Shown: positions 25,478 to 29,805 of the stretch, in pieces | How the letters are laid out: each line of letters opens with the position of its first letter | Position numbering within the stretch: position 1 is the first letter of the stretch | Origin: CAZBSE01 sp964610385 | GTDB lineage: Bacteria > Actinomycetota > Humimicrobiia > Humimicrobiales > Humimicrobiaceae | DNA length: 29,805 nt | Direction: 5' to 3' | NCBI GenBank assembly: GCA_964610385.1 | Contig: CAZSXW010000012.1 | Location: 1 to 29,805, forward strand | Notes under the pieces: generated by a model | Told to the model about the DNA's origin: nothing | Seen by the model: only the letters and a program-made list of their open reading frames with translations | Database searches by the model: none | Program-made: the position numbers and the translations under genes

Positions 25478-26350
25478 TTAAACTTTGTATGCGGATTTAA
25501 AAACTTTTATCATCTTCTTTTTTAGACACTCTCTCAGGTCAATCATCGAATTGTAGCAAATATTGAAAGCAGCTGGGTAACCTTCATATTTATCCATATT
25601 TTTTTCCATGCTTTTCTTGAATAATATCTGAAACAAAGTTCCAGTGTTGAACTTTACTACACCTGACTTAATAGCTTCACCGACCTGCTTATCAGATATC
25701 CCTGTACATCCATGACCAGAAATTGGAACACCTCCTGTAATATTAAAAATTTTTCTCACTAACTCAAAATCAGGTTTTGGCCATACCTCTTTATAGCATT
25801 CATGATAATTACCAAAACTTGGTGCTAGGCTATCTATCTTAGTTTCAAGACAAAATTTTTTTGCTTCTTCTGGTATAGTTTTGACCATCGGTTTTGATAA
25901 ATCATTTGTATAACCATCTTTTGTCAATGGCATTCTCCCTAATGAAGCTTCTACAGTAACACCCATAAAATGAGCATATCTAACAATCTCCCTGGTTTGT
26001 CTAATGTTCTCCTCTAAATTTAAACCTAACTCAGCACCATCGAACATTACTGAAGGGAAACCACCTTTAATACACTTAAAGATTAATTCAGGTTCTACGC
26101 ACTCATCAAGGTGCAGTACTACTGGAATATCTGTATCCTCTGCATATGTCTTTACCAACGACACCATCGGTTTTATCCCAAACTTTTTAACTACTGAAGT
26201 ATTTATTATTAATATTATCGGTGATCTTACTTCTATTGCTGCATCTATGAATGCTTTAACACTAAATTGATCCCAAATCTCTGCCGCACATATGCCATAT
26301 TTCTTTTTTATGGCATCTTTTTGTATATTTTTTAAATTAACTAGTGGCAT
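25478..26350 (-). CDS. Class II aldolase (fructose/tagatose-bisphosphate type) with altered metal site
   Basis: 290-residue zinc-dependent aldolase of the FbaA/KbaY/TagY family, expected to split a ketose phosphate into dihydroxyacetone phosphate (or dihydroxyacetone) and an aldehyde. The catalytic aspartate is Asp82 in HLDE. Two metal histidines are His183 (FGNYHE) and His213 (HGCTGIS), and Asn235 lies in the KFNTGT phosphate loop. The family normally has HLDH; here the first metal histidine is Glu83. The usual VEAELG is VEASLG, losing another common Glu. These changes suggest an unusual substrate or metal geometry. It heads the ABC transporter unit behind promoter P2. Confidence 0.85.
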   Translation of the reverse strand: MPLVNLKNIQKDAIKKKYGICAAEIWDQFSVKAFIDAAIEVRSPIILIINTSVVKKFGIKPMVSLVKTYAEDTDIPVVLHLDECVEPELIFKCIKGGFPSVMFDGAELGLNLEENIRQTREIVRYAHFMGVTVEASLGRMPLTKDGYTNDLSKPMVKTIPEEAKKFCLETKIDSLAPSFGNYHECYKEVWPKPDFELVRKIFNITGGVPISGHGCTGISDKQVGEAIKSGVVKFNTGTLFQILFKKSMEKNMDKYEGYPAAFNICYNSMIDLRECLKKKMIKVFKSAYKV

Positions 26351-26740
26351 TTTTTCCCCTTACTTATGACATTTTTCCAAAGTCTTTTATATTAAGATTA
26401 TTTTTAATGATATTTTTAATAATATCAATAAATTTTAAAATGTCAAATTTTATTAAAAAAAATATATACTTTTTATAAAATTTAAAAATTATAAGATTTT
26501 ATAATTCAACAACTTCAAATTCATTAAAAACCAAAGACACCTATAAATTCTTAATGATTTTTCCCATTAAATGAATTATTTAGAGGAATTACTATAAAAA
26601 CAACAGTAAAGGTATTTAAAATAAGCTTGTAAACTTTTGACCCTAATATGTCTTTTTATCTTACAACCAATATGACTTAAAAACAGAAATCCTAACATTA
26701 AAACTTATTCAAAATTATAAATTTATTGCCGTAATTTACT
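26351..26740. other. AT-rich intergenic region between dhaL and the aldolase gene
   Basis: No gene is seen in 390 bases. It contains promoter P2 and an imperfect inverted repeat (26546-26577, arms AATTC-TTAATG and CATTAA-AT-GAATT) that might end the dhaKL transcript, although no T-run follows. The rest is low-complexity AT-rich sequence. Confidence 0.6.
26419..26446 (-). promoter_or_regulatory. Promoter P2 of the aldolase/ABC unit (shared motif)
   Basis: TTGACA, a 16-base spacer starting TTTTAAAATTTA and ending TTGA, then TATTAT. A 19-base word (plus strand TAAATTTTAAAATGTCAAA) is identical to that in P1. The leader to the aldolase ATG is about 60 bases. The spacer word is a candidate operator for the DeoR-type regulator. 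Confidence 0.65.
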
Positions 26741-27382
26741 TTAATCTGAAATATCTAAATATTCTATAAATCCTCTAAGCAGCAGTACACCAGCAGCAGC
26801 GCCAGGATCTTCAGTTCCTTTAGATCTTTCTGAATGGTAGATAGCCTTGCCATGAACCGGTGTCATATTTTTGGTAGATTCAAGTCCTTCCTTTGCTGCT
26901 CTATAAGCTAGGTCAAATGCCTGTATAAGATTCTTTCCATCTTCTCTGGCTTTCTTGAAAGCATCGGCTACAGGGAGCATCGAATCTATTATAGTCTTTT
27001 CGCCAGGTTTTGCTTTACCCCTTTCCATTATCCCTTTTATAAAAGCAGAAAACATCAGAGAAAAATCGGCTAATCCAACTGCAGATTTCCCCACTACTTC
27101 TTTCCCTGCTCTCATAAGACCAGTAGCCATAAGAGTTCCCATAGTGGAAGGAACTGCAGAAGCTAAGGTCATTCCTGCTTTTATAAGTAGTCTTCCTATA
27201 TCCTGTTCATCTAAGTCCCTTACTTCCTCATCTACTTTTATGAATCCATTTTTCATAATAAGACCCAGGTCACCATCACCCATTTTGGAATCCAAACTAA
27301 ATAAATAATCCTCCATTTCTACCATGATATCTTTTACTTTAGTAAATATTTTCTTAAAGTCATTTGAATCTAAACTATTCAT
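26741..27382 (-). CDS. dhaL: Dihydroxyacetone kinase subunit DhaL
   Basis: 213-residue nucleotide-binding subunit. The Mg-binding acidic motif is Asp31, Asp36 and Asp38 in DSKMGDGDLG, where the common form is DGDHG or DGDTG. TMGTLMATGL and EDPGAAAG, the ADP-contact and C-terminal motifs, follow. The ATG with TGGG eight bases upstream is preferred over a TTG that abuts the dhaK stop. It is coupled to dhaK. No DhaM phosphotransferase gene is visible, so the phosphoryl donor may be ATP directly, or DhaM may be elsewhere. Confidence 0.88.
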   Translation of the reverse strand: MNSLDSNDFKKIFTKVKDIMVEMEDYLFSLDSKMGDGDLGLIMKNGFIKVDEEVRDLDEQDIGRLLIKAGMTLASAVPSTMGTLMATGLMRAGKEVVGKSAVGLADFSLMFSAFIKGIMERGKAKPGEKTIIDSMLPVADAFKKAREDGKNLIQAFDLAYRAAKEGLESTKNMTPVHGKAIYHSERSKGTEDPGAAAGVLLLRGFIEYLDISD

Positions 27383-27400
27383 ATATAATACCCATTTCAA

Positions 27401-28411
27401 CTAGCTTATTTCATTCTGTTCAAAGAAGGGAGTCTTAGCAGCTATCTTTAGATATTTCTTAAGCTCATCATCCAATCTCAATAAAGTTATAGACATCCCT
27501 GCCATTTCCAAAGAAGTGGCAAACTCACCAATGTAGGGATGGAAAACAGTTATTTTATTTTTTTTAAGAACTTGGTCTACTTTCCTATATACCACATATA
27601 ACTCTTCCTTGGGTGTTGAGCCAAGGCCATTTACTAACACTGATACCTCATCTCCTGAGTTATAAGGAAGGTCTTTAAGTACAGCTTCCATAATTGTTTC
27701 AGTTATTTTATCTGCGGATTCAAGCTTTCCTTTTCCCATCCCTGCTTCGCCATGGATTCCTATCCCTATTTCCATCTGGCCGCTTTCCAACTCAAATGTC
27801 GGCTTTCCAACTTCAGGTATGGTACACGGTGAAAGACCGACACCCATAGTTCTTGTATTTGTTCTAACTTTCTCTGCTATTCTTTTTACCTCATCTAATG
27901 GTGCCATCTCTTCAGCATAAGCCCCAGCAATTTTATACATATAAAATATTCCTGCTACACCTCTCCTCTTATCTTCTCTCCCTTTAGGAGAAGATGCGAC
28001 ATCATCAGCTGCAATTACAGTCTCTACTCTTATATTTTCAACTTCTGCCATCTCCGCAGCCATATCAAAATTAATTATATCTCCTGAATAATTACCATAA
28101 ATATATAGTACTCCTGCTCCACTATTTATTTCTTTTGTCACTTTTAGCATTTGCTCTGAACTTGGCGAAGAAAATACTCCTCCTACAGCACAACCGTCTA
28201 TCATACCCTTACCTACATAACCTAAGAACACAGGAAGATGCCCCGAACCTCCACCAGTAGATATTCCTACTTTCCCTTCTTTCCTCTCGTCTGCCCTTAC
28301 AATGCATCTTAAGTCACCTTCTACACATTTCAACTGCTCTGGATGTGCTGTAAGAATTCCTTCAAGCATTTCATCTACAAAATTTTTTGGATCGTTTATT
28401 ATTTTTTGCAT
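27401..28411 (-). CDS. dhaK: Dihydroxyacetone kinase subunit DhaK
   Basis: 336-residue substrate-binding subunit. It has the glycine-rich GGGSGHLPVFLGYVG. Asp111 in NYSGDIINF is the equivalent of the E. coli active-site Asp109. His220 in IGIHGEAG is the histidine that binds the carbonyl of dihydroxyacetone covalently. The ATG with AGGTG about six bases upstream is preferred over an upstream GTG. It is first of a two-gene unit behind promoter P3 and divergent from the DeoR-type regulator. In this context it may phosphorylate dihydroxyacetone from the aldolase or another small ketose such as erythrulose. Confidence 0.9.
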   Translation of the reverse strand: MQKIINDPKNFVDEMLEGILTAHPEQLKCVEGDLRCIVRADERKEGKVGISTGGGSGHLPVFLGYVGKGMIDGCAVGGVFSSPSSEQMLKVTKEINSGAGVLYIYGNYSGDIINFDMAAEMAEVENIRVETVIAADDVASSPKGREDKRRGVAGIFYMYKIAGAYAEEMAPLDEVKRIAEKVRTNTRTMGVGLSPCTIPEVGKPTFELESGQMEIGIGIHGEAGMGKGKLESADKITETIMEAVLKDLPYNSGDEVSVLVNGLGSTPKEELYVVYRKVDQVLKKNKITVFHPYIGEFATSLEMAGMSITLLRLDDELKKYLKIAAKTPFFEQNEIS

Positions 28412-28539
28412 AATAATCACCTTTTTTTAACATACTGCCTTTATTAATATTATTTCTATAAAAATAGTATAAATTCTCCATTATTACTATCTAAATTTGC
28501 CAAAATCATATCTTAATTGTAATACTTGTAATACTTTTA

Positions 28540-28567
28540 ATAATATCATAAAATTTGAATATGTATA
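28540..28567 (-). promoter_or_regulatory. Promoter P3 of dhaKL (diverged shared motif)
   Basis: TATACA (four of six to the -35 consensus), a 16-base spacer sharing 12 positions with P2, then TATTATTAAAA, which matches P2 through the -10 and beyond. An upstream TTTAAAAT word lies where P1 has its second copy, with one extra base between. It stands in the divergent dhaK/deoR-family spacer, about 120 bases before dhaK. Confidence 0.5.
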
Positions 28568-28661
28568 AATAATATTTTAAATTTATAAAAAAATTATAAA
28601 TTTTAAAATTATTACATACTCCTGTATTTTATATTTAAAATATTTGTTTTTTGTGTTCTAA

Positions 28662-28667
28662 TATAAT
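28662..28667 (+). promoter_or_regulatory. Candidate -10 box of the DeoR-family regulator gene
   Basis: A perfect TATAAT lies 36 bases before the regulator start on the plus strand. No good -35 is seen at 16-18 bases, so an activator or weak promoter is possible. It shares the 283-base divergent region with P3, which otherwise holds only AT-rich sequence. Confidence 0.35.
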
Positions 28668-28703
28668 ATTAATTAGAAAAAAAATGGTTATTTCAAATAA
28701 GAA

Positions 28704-29486
28704 ATGATAAATATAAAACCTAAAAATATTGCAAGATTAGATAAAATAATAAAAATGCTAGAGGATAAAGGAAATGTATCCATATCAAACTTGGCCAGAT
28801 TTTTTAACGTATCCGAAATGACAATTTATAATGACCTAAAAAAACTTAAGGGTGATAGTAGAATAATCATTGTAAAAAGAGGAGCAATTTATAAAGATAA
28901 CAATTATCAAATTGGTATTGATCTCCCTTATTATGAAAGACTTAATAAAAACAAAGAAAGAAAAAAAACAATAGCAAGAAAGGCTTTAAATTATATAAGT
29001 AATAATGAAGCTATTTTCTTAGACGCTAGTACTACTATACACTATTTAGCTGAATTGTTATCAAAAGATGATTCTTTACATATAACAGTACTGACAATAT
29101 CACCAATTATAGCTTTAGAACTTTCTAAAAATAGAAACATTGAAGTTTTATGTACAGGCGGAAAATTAAATAATATACACTATTCCTTCATTACAGATTT
29201 AGGACCTTTCTTAAAGGAACTAAATCTAAATAAAGTCTTTATATCTTGTGTCGGATTTTCAATAGAAAACGGTTTTACAGAACAATTAAGTGAAGAATCA
29301 AAAATGAAAATTCCTTTGAAGAACTATTGCGAAAATATATATGTCTTAGCTGATAATACTAAATTTAATAAAATCGGTGCTTATACATTTGGACCAATCT
29401 CTTTTGCAAAAAGAATAATTACTGATAACTTATTAGACAAAAAGTACTTTAAATTAATTAAAAAACAAAAAGCTGATATAATTTGA
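28704..29486 (+). CDS. DeoR-family transcriptional regulator
   Basis: 260-residue sugar-phosphate-sensing regulator and the only plus-strand gene. A winged helix-turn-helix occupies about residues 10-55 (recognition part VSISNLARFFNVSEMTIYNDL, in pieces SISNLARFF and VSEMTIYNDL). The C-terminal sensor domain has IFLDASTTIHYLAELL, CTGGKLN, SCVGFSIENGFTEQ and YVLADNTKF. The ribosome site is weak (AAGAA). Divergent to dhaK and beside three matching promoters, it probably represses all units of the island until a pathway sugar phosphate is bound. Inference from family and position. Confidence 0.88.
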   Translation: MINIKPKNIARLDKIIKMLEDKGNVSISNLARFFNVSEMTIYNDLKKLKGDSRIIIVKRGAIYKDNNYQIGIDLPYYERLNKNKERKKTIARKALNYISNNEAIFLDASTTIHYLAELLSKDDSLHITVLTISPIIALELSKNRNIEVLCTGGKLNNIHYSFITDLGPFLKELNLNKVFISCVGFSIENGFTEQLSEESKMKIPLKNYCENIYVLADNTKFNKIGAYTFGPISFAKRIITDNLLDKKYFKLIKKQKADII

Positions 29487-29751
29487 TATTGAAGGGATAA
29501 AAATTCATAAAATATTTAAACTTGCACTTCTTTCACACAAATTAAACTTAATCTCAAATATTTTTACTTTTTTCAATTAATAAATATTGAACTTTAATAC
29601 TATCCTAATATTAAGAAATTATTTTTCTCCTTTTTAGAGTCTGTATTTTTTACATTTACAGTTCCTAAATATTCTACTTTTAATTATATAATAATAACCA
29701 ATATTCTAAATTTTTTTATATTTTCCCTATGCAATAAAATCCTGACTTTAC

Positions 29752-29805
29752 CTACTTTATTATCTTGGTGACACTACCAGCACCGATAGTCCTTCCGCCT
29801 TCACG
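29752..29805 (-). CDS. tuf: Elongation factor Tu, C-terminal fragment (gene runs off the right edge)
   Basis: The last 17 codons read REGGRTIGAGSVTKIIK then TAG, the conserved end of EF-Tu. It has the same orientation as the tuf at the left edge. In many bacteria this second tuf is followed directly by rpmG, tRNA-Trp, secE and nusG. Here about 14.4 kb of sugar-catabolism genes lie between. The 29487-29751 spacer shows no gene and only weak hairpins. Confidence 0.92.
   Translation of the reverse strand, partial: REGGRTIGAGSVTKIIK

Noticed and set aside
1..29805. CRISPR array, transposase or integrase gene
   Set aside because: No regularly spaced repeats and no recognisable recombinase or transposase were seen on either strand.

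Overview
The window comes from an AT-rich, probably anaerobic bacterium. It is read almost entirely from the minus strand. The gene order (rpmG, tRNA-Trp, secE, nusG, rplKAJL, rpoBC, rpsL, rpsG, fusA, tuf), the L10 leader and the plant-type and ferredoxin-type Fe-S proteins are bacterial. The lineage cannot be fixed by eye. Lysine/glutamate-rich extensions on L7/L12 and RpoB, plus anaerobe-type sugar and redox genes, would suit an uncultured phylum such as Atribacterota, but that is a guess.

Left half (1-15312), transcribed right to left: rpmG (TTG start), tRNA-Trp, a GC-rich repeat element made partly of a copied tRNA 3' end, secE, nusG, rplK, rplA, an L10 leader with an attenuator, rplJ, rplL (with a 110-residue N-terminal extension), a promoter and hairpin, rpoB (with a roughly 118-residue basic tail), rpoC (with an acidic insert), a terminator, a promoter, rpsL, rpsG, fusA and the first codons of a tuf gene.

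Right half (15479-29486): a carbohydrate-catabolism island in four units. (1) A nine-gene run: fucose/arabinose-isomerase-like protein, a five-protein flavin/Fe-S dehydrogenase set ([2Fe-2S], FAD/NAD, 2x[4Fe-4S], BFD-like, DAO-type FAD), cupin, small HapK/RedY-like protein, FGGY kinase. (2) Class II aldolase plus a sugar ABC permease and a single-domain ATPase, ended by a strong hairpin. (3) dhaK-dhaL. (4) A divergent DeoR-family repressor, the only plus-strand gene. Near-identical promoters precede units 1, 2 and 3, so they are probably one regulon under the DeoR protein. The likely flow is import, isomerisation, phosphorylation and aldol cleavage to triose units, with DhaKL handling a dihydroxyacetone-like product and the redox set oxidising a substrate or side group. 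The actual substrate is unknown. No solute-binding protein and no DhaM are present.

The last 54 bases are the C-terminus of a second tuf gene in the same orientation as the first. In many bacteria tuf directly precedes rpmG, tRNA-Trp, secE and nusG, so the island appears to have been inserted between tuf and rpmG.
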